Source: Tissierellales bacterium
GTDB lineage: Bacteria; Bacillota; Clostridia; Tissierellales; Sedimentibacteraceae
DNA length: 64,000 nt
Direction: 5' to 3'
Assembly (NCBI GenBank): GCA_018433765.1
Contig: JAHDQO010000010.1
Span: 116,919-180,918, forward strand
Shown here: positions 29,552 to 37,723 of the stretch, one piece after another
Layout of the letters: the number at the start of each line of letters is the position of its first letter
Numbering within the stretch: position 1 is the stretch's first letter
The notes under the pieces: model-generated
Seen by the model: only the letters and a program-made list of their open reading frames with translations
Told to the model about the DNA's origin: nothing
Database searches by the model: none
Program-made: the position numbers and the translations under genes

Positions 29552-30016
29552 GTGATTAAGATTAAAAATATATTAGATAATGAACAGAAATCAGATATAA
29601 CTAATTGCATTTTAAGAGAATTACCTGAATGGTTTGGTATTGAGGAATCGATTATTGAATATGTAGATGGAGTAAAAAATACAGATTTTTATGTAGCATA
29701 TTATTATAATATACCTGTTGGTTTTTTAAGTATGAAAGCTAATAATAAATATACTTCAGAAATATATGTTATTGGAATATTAAAAAAATATCATAATAAA
29801 GGTATAGGTAAAAAAATGTTAGAAATAGCTCAAAAAGAGTTAATTGAAAATAGAATTAAATTTATTATGGTTAAAACTCTAGGAAGTTCTCATTCTGATA
29901 AGCATTATAAAAAAACAAGAAAATTTTATAAAAGTGTTGGTTTCTATCCTTTAGAAGAAATAAAAGAAATATGGGGTGAAGAAAATCCTTGCTTAATTAT
30001 GGTTAAAAAACTTTAG
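29552..30016 (+). CDS. GNAT-family N-acetyltransferase
   Basis: A 154-residue acetyl-CoA-dependent transferase with a GTG start and a weak ribosome site. The acetyl-CoA motif is YHNKGIGKKMLEIAQKEL, and HYKKTRKFYKSVGF gives the usual motif B. The acceptor is unknown. It is single-gene between a 206-base gap and a terminator, in the accessory stretch inserted between recR and yaaL. Confidence 0.88.
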   Translation: MIKIKNILDNEQKSDITNCILRELPEWFGIEESIIEYVDGVKNTDFYVAYYYNIPVGFLSMKANNKYTSEIYVIGILKKYHNKGIGKKMLEIAQKELIENRIKFIMVKTLGSSHSDKHYKKTRKFYKSVGFYPLEEIKEIWGEENPCLIMVKKL

Positions 30017-30063
30017 ATTGCTTATTAGTGTTATTTTATTTAGTAAATATAAATAAACCTTTT

Positions 30064-30099
30064 AAAAACATGGTCTATAATAATAGGTCATGTTTTTTT
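30064..30099 (+). terminator. Rho-independent terminator after GNAT gene
   Basis: AAAAACATG / CATGTTTTT stem with a seven-T run. Confidence 0.75.
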
Positions 30100-30111
30100 A
30101 TAAATTATGTA

Positions 30112-30142
30112 TTGACATTAGTCTTAGGCTAAGGTTTATACT
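30112..30142 (+). promoter_or_regulatory. MerR-type promoter with 19-base spacer and dyad
   Basis: TTGACA (30112-30117) and TATACT (30137-30142) are separated by 19 bases, the over-long spacing typical of promoters activated by MerR regulators. The spacer is centred on CTTAG-G-CTAAG (30123-30133), a perfect five-base dyad. The downstream gene encodes a MerR-type DNA-binding domain, so autoregulation is likely. Confidence 0.75.
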
Positions 30143-30175
30143 TAAAAAAGATAATAATAGGGAGGAAATAAATTT

Positions 30176-31228
30176 ATGACTAAAAATTTTTCGATTAATG
30201 AAACAGCAAAACTTTTTGATATAACTACAAACAAATTAAGATTTTATGAAAAAAAAGGATTAATAAAGTCTTTAAGAGATAATAAAAATAACTATAGATA
30301 TTATACAAAAGAGCATTTAGTTCGAATACAGACAATACTTATGTATAGAGTATTAAATTTTTCAATAGAAGATATAAAAAATATTATGGATAAGAATTAT
30401 AAGGATAATATATTAGATCATTTTTATAAGCAGTGGGAAATTCTAAATGATGAGATGCATAGAATAAGACTGCTGAAAGACTCAATTGAAGAGATAATGG
30501 ATAAAATGTATGAATCTAAAGAAGAAACTTATTTAGATGAAATGATAGAATCTGTAAAGAAAATAAATGAAGTAAAAAAAATTAAAAATAATTGGAAAGA
30601 TAGATGGAACTTCGACAATTGGGCTAAAACATATGATATAACAGTAAAAAAAGATATAGGAAGCCTAAAAATATTTAAGAATTATAATGAAATACTACAA
30701 ACTGTTTATGAAAAATCAGTTAAAAATATTAGTAAAGGTCATAATATAAAGATACTTGATATAGGTGTTGGCACAGGTAATCTTTCCAAAAAGTACTTAA
30801 ACAATGGATACAATATTATAGGTATAGATCAATCAAGACAAATGATGAATGTAGCTAAACAAAAGTTTCCTAACTTAAAAGTTAGATTAGGAGAATTTTT
30901 AAAAATACCTTTTGGCAATAGTGAGTTTGATATTATTGTTTCAACTTATGCTTTACATCATTTAAATGATGATGAAAAGGAATTAGCTGTAAAAGAAATG
31001 ATAAGAGTGTTAAAAGATAATGGAAAAATTGTTATAGGAGATTTAATGTTTGAAAATAATAATGAAAAAAGAAAATTATTAAACGGTTTTACAAATGATC
31101 AAATTGAAGAAATAGAAGATGAATATTACTCGGATATAGAAAAATTAGTAATTGAGTTCAATAAATATAATAAGAAATTAGAGAGGTGTAAAATTGACGA
31201 ATTAAATTTTGTAATAAGTATTGAATGA
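30176..31228 (+). CDS. MerR-family regulator fused to SAM-dependent methyltransferase
   Basis: A 350-residue two-domain protein. Residues 5-75 are a MerR winged helix (SINETAKLFDITTNKLRFYEKKGLI region), followed by a dimerisation helix to about residue 125. Residues about 145-285 form a class I methyltransferase with motif I LDIGVGTG (194-201), the acidic GIDQS of motif II, and a YALHHL motif near 262-267. The fusion suggests that a small molecule is both sensed and methylated, or that methylation state feeds back on transcription; both are inference. Its promoter has the MerR hallmarks listed just upstream. GGGAGG precedes the ATG. Confidence 0.88.
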   Translation: MTKNFSINETAKLFDITTNKLRFYEKKGLIKSLRDNKNNYRYYTKEHLVRIQTILMYRVLNFSIEDIKNIMDKNYKDNILDHFYKQWEILNDEMHRIRLLKDSIEEIMDKMYESKEETYLDEMIESVKKINEVKKIKNNWKDRWNFDNWAKTYDITVKKDIGSLKIFKNYNEILQTVYEKSVKNISKGHNIKILDIGVGTGNLSKKYLNNGYNIIGIDQSRQMMNVAKQKFPNLKVRLGEFLKIPFGNSEFDIIVSTYALHHLNDDEKELAVKEMIRVLKDNGKIVIGDLMFENNNEKRKLLNGFTNDQIEEIEDEYYSDIEKLVIEFNKYNKKLERCKIDELNFVISIE

Positions 31229-31322
31229 TTATATATCTTATACATATATTTACAAAATAAACATATATAAGAATAAAATTAAGACTTTCTGTTTATAATA
31301 TATAAAACGGGAGGTTTTTTAT

Positions 31323-31586
31323 ATGAGCGAAAATGTTAAAATTAATAATTTTTTCAAGAATGTTATTTCATACATAGAAAAAAATCCTAAAGATGAAGAA
31401 GAAAACAGTATATATGAATCAGTTAAAATAGCAAAAAAAGAATGGCAGACTGCTCAGAATATATTTAACAATGTATCGGATCCAGAGTTAGTTGATTTTG
31501 CTATATATAATATGGAAGCAGCTGAGAAAAAATATGTATATTTAATGAAAAGAGCAAAAGAAATAAAAGAAAACTCAAATCACTAA
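31323..31586 (+). CDS. yaaL: YaaL-like DUF2508 protein
   Basis: An 87-residue, largely helical, charged cytoplasmic protein. The segment KKEWQTAQNIFNNVSDPELVDFAIYNMEAAEKKYVYLMKRAKE matches what I know of DUF2508 (B. subtilis YaaL), and its position just before bofA is the same as there. No biochemical function is known. GGGAGG precedes the ATG. Confidence 0.82.
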   Translation: MSENVKINNFFKNVISYIEKNPKDEEENSIYESVKIAKKEWQTAQNIFNNVSDPELVDFAIYNMEAAEKKYVYLMKRAKEIKENSNH

Positions 31587-31644
31587 AATAATAGTTCTAT
31601 ATTTTAAATTCCTATATATTATTTAATATAGGGGGGTTGTACTT

Positions 31645-31914
31645 TTGTTTGGAACAGATATAGGTATAGTTTTAGCATATGCTGCTGGAATCATGATAAT
31701 ATTTATCTTAGCATGGCTTTTTATAATACCCGCTAAAATGATTGGAAAGCTTATTATAAATGCATTAATCGGTGGGTTTTTGCTTTTTATGTTTAATATT
31801 TTTGGAAGTTTTTTTGGGTTGCAGATAGGAATAAATATTGTAACTGCATTAGTTGTAGGCTTTCTTGGTGTTCCTGGATTAATAGCAATAATAATAATAA
31901 GATTATTAATATAG
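31645..31914 (+). CDS. bofA: Pro-sigma-K processing inhibitor BofA-family protein
   Basis: An 89-residue membrane protein with a TTG start behind GGGGGG. It has hydrophobic helices at about residues 8-30 and 33-50 and an amphipathic C-terminal helix, with conserved LIINALIGG and the closing LGVPGLIAIIIIRLL. In B. subtilis BofA holds the SpoIVFB protease inactive during sporulation; BofA-like genes also occur where that checkpoint is absent. Order recR-yaaL-bofA supports the call. Confidence 0.88.
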   Translation: MFGTDIGIVLAYAAGIMIIFILAWLFIIPAKMIGKLIINALIGGFLLFMFNIFGSFFGLQIGINIVTALVVGFLGVPGLIAIIIIRLLI

Positions 31915-31950
31915 TAATTGTATGTCGAAAGGACAAGCATTTTGAAAAAT

Positions 31951-31980
31951 GGTGTTGGTTTTGTACTAACCCCTTTTTTT
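31951..31980 (+). terminator. Probable terminator after bofA
   Basis: GGTGTTGG / CTAACCCC stem (one mismatch, one G-U) followed by eight T. Confidence 0.6.
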
Positions 31981-32053
31981 ATTGGAAATATAGATTATAA
32001 TGTTATATAATAAGATAATAAAAAAATATGAAATTCTAAGGATGAATGTTGAT

Positions 32054-32245
32054 ATGATAATAAAAATTATTGTTTTATCCATATTTGTTACACTAATATC
32101 TATATTAATGATTATACTTTTTATAGAGACTATACAAACAACCAATGATATATCAAGAAAAAGAAAAGTAAAACGAGAAAAAAAACATGCAAAGAAAAAT
32201 CAAGATCCATATTTTGATTTATATTTTGGCAAGAAAAAAAGATGA
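32054..32245 (+). CDS. Small membrane protein with basic tail, unknown function
   Basis: A 63-residue protein if translation starts at the ATG at 32054, behind AAGGA; in-frame ATGs at 32000 and 32042 would lengthen it to 81 or 67. It has one transmembrane helix (about residues 2-24) followed by a very basic segment (RKRKVKREKKHAKK) and a Tyr/Phe-rich end. I do not recognise a family. It lies between bofA and a second small membrane protein, where B. subtilis has different genes. Confidence 0.55.
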   Translation: MIIKIIVLSIFVTLISILMIILFIETIQTTNDISRKRKVKREKKHAKKNQDPYFDLYFGKKKR

Positions 32246-32314
32246 TTTAAATTCATAATTTACAATGTAAAATAAAAATTATATATTGAGCAAAATGAAA
32301 GGAATTAAATTATC

Positions 32315-32809
32315 ATGGAATATTTAGTAAAAGAAGTTTTAAAAAAAGAAAAAAAGTCAACCACAAGAATAATTTTGTCTGGGTTCATTGCTATAATAAT
32401 TTTAAATATCTTAATAACTTTGACAAATAATTTAGGAAAAATTCAAAATGTAGTATGTATCATGCTTTTAGTCGTATTTGGTATAATAATATTTTTTATT
32501 GTTGAAAGAGTTTTTTCTACATACATTTATCTTCTAGGCGAAGATACTATTGGTTTTGCAAAGGCGTTTGGAAAAAAAGAATCTATTATTATAAAAGTTA
32601 ATATAGACAGTATAAAGTTTATAAAAAAAATAGAAGAACTAGAACCTAATCCTGAAGTTTATAATACTTATTACTTTATATATAGAGATGCATTAGAAGA
32701 TTGTTATTTTTGTGAGTACACTAAAAATAAAAAACTGTATAGATTTGTATTTAATCCAAGTGAGAGACTTGTTAGAATTTTAGAAAGAAAGATTAATAGG
32801 GGTAGATAA
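32315..32809 (+). CDS. Membrane protein with PH-like C-terminal domain, unknown function
   Basis: A 164-residue protein. Two transmembrane helices lie at about residues 20-37 and 45-67. The remainder, from LGEDTIGFAKAFGKKESI on, is a strand-rich cytoplasmic domain ending in a helix, reminiscent of bacterial PH-like domains; that is a pattern judgement only. The stop is three bases before the next start, so it is co-transcribed with the decarboxylase. Confidence 0.65.
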   Translation: MEYLVKEVLKKEKKSTTRIILSGFIAIIILNILITLTNNLGKIQNVVCIMLLVVFGIIIFFIVERVFSTYIYLLGEDTIGFAKAFGKKESIIIKVNIDSIKFIKKIEELEPNPEVYNTYYFIYRDALEDCYFCEYTKNKKLYRFVFNPSERLVRILERKINRGR

Positions 32810-32812
32810 CAT

Positions 32813-34228
32813 ATGGAGTTAACAGAGGGACTTCAAAAATATTCAGACGAATGTAATTTAAGGTTTCATATGCCTGGACATAAAGGTAAAAAAGAAATAC
32901 TGGAAGAAATTGCAGAAAACATGCAGACTTATGACGTTACAGAAGTGGATGGAACTGATAACTTACATAATCCTGCATATATAATAAAAAATACTCAAAA
33001 CAAAATAGCTGAGATTTATGGAGTAAAGAACAGCTATATGCTTGTTAATGGTACAACTAGCGGCATAATATCTGCTATATTAACTGCTACTAATCCTAAA
33101 GATTCAATTTTAGTTCAACGTGATTGTCATAAATCAGTATTTAGTGCTGCTATTTTAGGAGATTTGAGATTGGAATTTATATATCCTAGATTCAATGAAG
33201 ATTTTAATTTAAATATAGGTATTGATTTAAATGAATTAGAATCTAAATTAAAACAGAACCCTAATATTAAAGCTGTAGTACTAACATATCCTACATATTA
33301 CGGTATATGCTGTGATATTAAAAAAGCAGCAAAAATAATTCATAATAATAATAAAATTCTAATTGTTGATGAAGCACATGGAAGTCATTTAAATTTTGTT
33401 AATCAACTTCCAGTTTCAGCAGAAAAAGTAGGTGCTGATATTGTAATACAAAGTACACACAAAACTTTACCTGCTTTAACTCAAAGTTCAGTTTTGCATG
33501 TGTGTTCAGAAAAAATAAATAAAGATAAGTTGCAGAAAATACTTGCTATGATACAGAGTTCAAGTCCATCATATATTTTAATGAGTTCAATAGAGAATGC
33601 AGTAAATTATATGGAATCGAAAGGTAAAAATAGACTAAATAAAAATATTGATATTATAAGAAAAGAAGCTTATGAAGCAGCAAAAAGGGGTATAAAAGTA
33701 ATAACAAAAGATATAGTAAACAAAATAGACGGTTTTGATTTTGACGAAACTAAAGTTCTATTAAGTTTAGATAATGTTGGTATAAGTGGTATTGAGTTAG
33801 AAAAAATTCTTAGAGAAAAATTCAAAATACAAGTTGAGATGTCTGATATTACATATATAAATGCTTTTGTAACTGCTGCTGATGAATCTGACGAAATAAA
33901 AAAGCTGTTTGATTCAGTTATAAATATATATGAATCAAATAAACAAAAAAATAAAGTCAGAAGTCAAGTAAAAATAAGTAGTTTACCAAGGCTAAATAAA
34001 AAACTATCAATTAGAGATGCGTTTTATAAAGAAAGTTACAAAAAACAGCTAAAATATAGTTATAATTGTATATCAGCAGATTTTATAATACCATATCCAC
34101 CGGGAATTCCCATAGTTTGTCCGGGTGAAATAATAAGCGAAGAGATTATTGATATATTAACTAAAATGATTAAAAATGATATTAATATAATAGGAATTAA
34201 TAATAACTTTATTAGTATTATAAAGTAG
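32813..34228 (+). CDS. Orn/Lys/Arg decarboxylase-family PLP enzyme (YaaO-like)
   Basis: A 471-residue fold-type I PLP enzyme of the basic amino acid decarboxylase group. RFHMPGHKG opens the protein; DEAHGSHLNF binds the cofactor; STHKTLPALTQSS carries the Schiff-base Lys; the C-terminal domain ends with IIPYPPGIPIVCPGE. It is shorter than the inducible wing-domain enzymes and like B. subtilis YaaO, which also sits before tmk. Lysine, ornithine or arginine could be the substrate. Confidence 0.92.
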   Translation: MELTEGLQKYSDECNLRFHMPGHKGKKEILEEIAENMQTYDVTEVDGTDNLHNPAYIIKNTQNKIAEIYGVKNSYMLVNGTTSGIISAILTATNPKDSILVQRDCHKSVFSAAILGDLRLEFIYPRFNEDFNLNIGIDLNELESKLKQNPNIKAVVLTYPTYYGICCDIKKAAKIIHNNNKILIVDEAHGSHLNFVNQLPVSAEKVGADIVIQSTHKTLPALTQSSVLHVCSEKINKDKLQKILAMIQSSSPSYILMSSIENAVNYMESKGKNRLNKNIDIIRKEAYEAAKRGIKVITKDIVNKIDGFDFDETKVLLSLDNVGISGIELEKILREKFKIQVEMSDITYINAFVTAADESDEIKKLFDSVINIYESNKQKNKVRSQVKISSLPRLNKKLSIRDAFYKESYKKQLKYSYNCISADFIIPYPPGIPIVCPGEIISEEIIDILTKMIKNDINIIGINNNFISIIK

Positions 34229-34259
34229 CATAGCAATTATTTACACAAGGAGGTACATA

Positions 34260-34901
34260 TTGAAAGGGTTATTTATAGTTCTAGAAGGACCAGATGGTTC
34301 AGGTAAAAGCACAATGGCTCAAATGATAGCTTCATATTTAGAAGATAAAGGTCATAATATTGTTTTTACAAGAGAACCAGGTGGTACTCCTATTGGCGAG
34401 AAATTGAGAGATATCATACTTGATAATAAGAATATAGAAATGGCTGATACTACTGAAGCTTTATTATATGCCGCAGCTAGGGCACAGCTTGTTGCAGAAA
34501 AAATTAAGCCCCTTATAGAAAAAGGTAAAACAATAATAAGTGAAAGATTTGTGTATTCAAGTCTTGTATATCAAGGAATAGGTAGAAAACTTGGTGTTAA
34601 TAATGTAAAAATGATAAATGATTTTGGACTGCAAGGAATAAAACCTGATATTGTTTTGTTTTTTGATATAGATCCAGAAAAAGCATTAAATAGAAAAATT
34701 GAAATAAATGGAGGTGATAGATTAGAACAAGAAGATATTTCTTTTCACAGATCAGTTTTTGAAGGATATAAAGAAATAATAAAAGATTATTCTGAAATAA
34801 AAACTATTAATGCAGAAAGAACAAAAGAAGAAATTTTTGAAGAAATTAAATTTATAATAGATGAAAATCTTAATAAGATTTTCAATTCTGAAAAATATTA
34901 A
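34260..34901 (+). CDS. tmk: Thymidylate kinase
   Basis: A 213-residue kinase making dTDP. The P-loop is EGPDGSGKST, followed by FTREPGGTPIGEKLR and the lid region SERFVYSSLVYQG. It has a TTG start directly after AAGGAGGTACATA. It follows the YaaO-like decarboxylase and precedes darA and holB, as in Bacillus apart from yaaR. Confidence 0.96.
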   Translation: MKGLFIVLEGPDGSGKSTMAQMIASYLEDKGHNIVFTREPGGTPIGEKLRDIILDNKNIEMADTTEALLYAAARAQLVAEKIKPLIEKGKTIISERFVYSSLVYQGIGRKLGVNNVKMINDFGLQGIKPDIVLFFDIDPEKALNRKIEINGGDRLEQEDISFHRSVFEGYKEIIKDYSEIKTINAERTKEEIFEEIKFIIDENLNKIFNSEKY

Positions 34902-34954
34902 ATTTTTAACTATTAGTTTTTCATTTTTATCTTACAAAAATAGGAGGTGATAGT

Positions 34955-35287
34955 ATGAAACTTGTTATTGCTATTGTGCAAGATGATGATGTGCATAAGC
35001 TAGCTTCATCATTAAGAGACAATGGATATTCATTAACAAAACTTGCTTCAACAGGAGGTTTTTTAAGTTCTGGAAATACTACTATAATTGTTGGTATTGA
35101 TGACAATCAAGTTGATGATGTGATTTCAATAATTAAAGAAGTGTGCAAGACAAAGAAAAAAGTAACAGCTTCTACTCCACCAAGTTCATGTTGTAGTGCT
35201 GGAGGATATATACCGCATACAATAGAAGTTACAGTAGGGGGAGCAGTTGTTTTTGTCGTTGATGTAGATAAATTTGAGAAAATATAA
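34955..35287 (+). CDS. darA: Cyclic-di-AMP receptor DarA/PstA (DUF970)
   Basis: A 110-residue PII-like trimeric protein that binds cyclic di-AMP. The strand MKLVIAIVQDDD, the LASTGGFLSSGNTTIIVGI loop and the CCSAGGYIPHTIEVTVGGAVVFV end are strongly conserved in the family. The downstream target is not known even in B. subtilis. AGGAGGTGATAGT precedes the ATG. Its place between tmk and holB is conserved; the usual yaaR gene is missing here. Confidence 0.93.
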   Translation: MKLVIAIVQDDDVHKLASSLRDNGYSLTKLASTGGFLSSGNTTIIVGIDDNQVDDVISIIKEVCKTKKKVTASTPPSSCCSAGGYIPHTIEVTVGGAVVFVVDVDKFEKI

Positions 35288-35362
35288 CTTAAATTGATAA
35301 TTCAAAATGCAAAATGCAAAATTTAAATTTTAAATTTAAATTATTTAAAGAAGGGAATTATT

Positions 35363-36349
35363 ATGCTGTTTAGTGATGTTGCAGGTCAGGATGATATAAA
35401 GAAGTATTTAAAACATAGTGTTGCAGAAGATAATATTTCACATGGCTATATTTTTGAAGGGCCTAATTCAATAGGTAAGTTGGAACTTGCACTTGTTTTT
35501 GCCCAGTCAATCTTATGTGATAAATTTGATAATGAACCATGTAATAATTGTAATGCTTGTATTAAAATTAATTCAAGCAATCATCCTGACATTCACATAT
35601 TGGATTTTAAAGATAAAACTATTAAGAAAGAATCAGTAGATGAAATAATTGAATCTATTTACATAAGACCATATGAATCTAAGAAAAAAGTTTACATTGT
35701 TAATAACAGTCAAAACATGACTTTGCAAGCTGCAAATACTTTTCTAAAAACCCTAGAAGAACCTCCAAAAGATACTGTTATAATTTTACTTACGACAAAT
35801 TCAAATTTACTAATTCCTACAGTTGTTTCAAGATGTCAGCTAATAAAATTTAAGAATGTAAGTAAGAATGAAATAATTAAGAAATTAATTGACAAATATA
35901 ATATAAATGAACAGAAAGCTAAAATAATATCTGATTATTCTAAAGGAATACTAAATAAAGCAATAAGGATAGTAGAAGGAAAAAATGAAATACTAAGAGA
36001 AAGAGACGAAATTATTAAAATTGTTAATAATGTACTAAACTCAAGTCAAGATATAATATATGAATATGAAAATTACTTTGAAGAAAAAAAAGATAATATA
36101 GATGATGTGTTAGAAATAATTATGATTTGGATGAGAGATTTATCATTTACAAAAGAAGGTTTAGTTAAATTAGTGGTAAATAAGGATTATTTAGAACTTT
36201 TGGAAGAACAAAGCAGAAAAATATCTTTAGAAGATATAGCAAATATGGTACAATATGTTCAGAATGTTAGCTTAGATGTTAAGAATCATGTAAATTATAA
36301 GCTAGTTATTGATAAAATGCTTACAGAAATTCAAAATTGTAAGATTTAA
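35363..36349 (+). CDS. holB: DNA polymerase III delta' subunit
   Basis: A 328-residue clamp-loader subunit. It starts MLFSDVAGQDDIKKYL and has a degenerate P-loop region GPNSIGKLELALVFA, a zinc-binding CNNCNAC cluster, VYIVNNSQNMTLQAANTFLKTLEEPP and the SRCQ sensor. Homology to dnaX (25397-27046) is clear in these blocks. It stands before ricT, as in Bacillus. Confidence 0.93.
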   Translation: MLFSDVAGQDDIKKYLKHSVAEDNISHGYIFEGPNSIGKLELALVFAQSILCDKFDNEPCNNCNACIKINSSNHPDIHILDFKDKTIKKESVDEIIESIYIRPYESKKKVYIVNNSQNMTLQAANTFLKTLEEPPKDTVIILLTTNSNLLIPTVVSRCQLIKFKNVSKNEIIKKLIDKYNINEQKAKIISDYSKGILNKAIRIVEGKNEILRERDEIIKIVNNVLNSSQDIIYEYENYFEEKKDNIDDVLEIIMIWMRDLSFTKEGLVKLVVNKDYLELLEEQSRKISLEDIANMVQYVQNVSLDVKNHVNYKLVIDKMLTEIQNCKI

Positions 36350-36407
36350 TGTAATCACTTAACAACTTTGAATGTAAGCAAAGCAAGGTGAAAGGAGTGA
36401 GATTACC

Positions 36408-37286
36408 TTGATAAAAGTAGTAGGTATAAGGTTTAAAAAAGCTGGTAAGATATATTATTTTGATCCAGATAAAAAATGGATTAAAAAAGGAGACTTCGTA
36501 GTAGTTGAAACATCAAGAGGCATAGAGTTTGGGCAAGTAGTTGTAGGCCCCAAATTAGTTAAAGAAGAAGAAATAATACAGCCATTAAAAAAAGTTCTTA
36601 GAGTTGCAACTAATGAAGATATTAAAAGAAACGAAGAAAACAGGAAAAAGGAGCTTGAAGCATTTGAAATCTGCTTAGAAAAGATCGAAAAACATCAGTT
36701 GGACATGAAACTTGTAGATATAGAATATACTTTTGATAATAATAAAGTAATATTTTATTTTACAGCAGATGGAAGAGTAGATTTTAGAGAGCTTGTAAAA
36801 GATCTTGCATCAGTTTTTAGAACAAGAATAGAACTTAGACAAATAGGCGTTAGAGATGAAGCAAAGATGATTGGCGGTTTAGGACCTTGTGGAAGGCCAA
36901 TGTGCTGTTCAGCTTTTCTTGGAGAATTTAGTCCTGTTTCAATTAAAATGGCTAAAGAACAAAAATTATCATTAAATCCAAGCAAGATATCTGGTATATG
37001 TTCACGATTAATGTGCTGCTTAAACTATGAACATCATATATATGAAGAAAATATGGAAGATTTACCTGAAGTAGGTGATAAAGTAAAAGCTGGTGGTAGA
37101 ATTGGTGTAGTTACAGATGTAAATCCACTCTTAAAAAGAGTTAAAGTTAAACATAATAATGAAGATGGTACAGAAGAATATATAGATTACTGTTGTATAC
37201 AATTAGAATTATTAGAAGAGGGAAATAGAGGCAGTAATGAAAATGAAATAGAAAATATTAAAGAACTTAAGGAATTAGAAAAATAA
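36408..37286 (+). CDS. ricT: PSP1-domain protein RicT (YaaT)
   Basis: A 292-residue protein with the PSP1 domain (GDFVVVETSRGIEFGQVV at the start). The cysteine set GPCGRPMCC ... GICSRLMCCLNYE is that used by the RicA-RicF-RicT complex to bind iron-sulphur clusters. In B. subtilis that complex drives maturation of mRNAs by RNase Y and supports competence, biofilm formation and sporulation. It has a TTG start behind AAAGGAGTGA. The genes for RicA and RicF are not in this window. Confidence 0.93.
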   Translation: MIKVVGIRFKKAGKIYYFDPDKKWIKKGDFVVVETSRGIEFGQVVVGPKLVKEEEIIQPLKKVLRVATNEDIKRNEENRKKELEAFEICLEKIEKHQLDMKLVDIEYTFDNNKVIFYFTADGRVDFRELVKDLASVFRTRIELRQIGVRDEAKMIGGLGPCGRPMCCSAFLGEFSPVSIKMAKEQKLSLNPSKISGICSRLMCCLNYEHHIYEENMEDLPEVGDKVKAGGRIGVVTDVNPLLKRVKVKHNNEDGTEEYIDYCCIQLELLEEGNRGSNENEIENIKELKELEK

Positions 37287-37376
37287 AATAGTACAAAATA
37301 ATATAAACTTTAAAAAAAGGCTTTTAAATATATTAAAATAGTGGTAAAATAAATTCAGTTTTTAATTGCTGTTTAG

Positions 37377-37559
<183 letters not shown>

Positions 37560-37572
37560 TAATATATATATA

Positions 37573-37603
37573 AAAAGTCCCTAATTATAGGGACTTTTTT
37601 ATT
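37573..37603 (+). terminator. Rho-independent terminator after ferredoxin gene
   Basis: AAAAGTCCCT / AGGGACTTTT stem with a T run. Confidence 0.9.
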
Positions 37604-37723
37604 TTTTTGAATATACTGATTAAAGGAATAGATATTTTCAGGAATTAAGAAAGGAGAAATAGCAAATTAAAATGTATAGAACTTTACAATACAAAGTAAT
37701 TTATAATAAGAAGGTTTTATATT

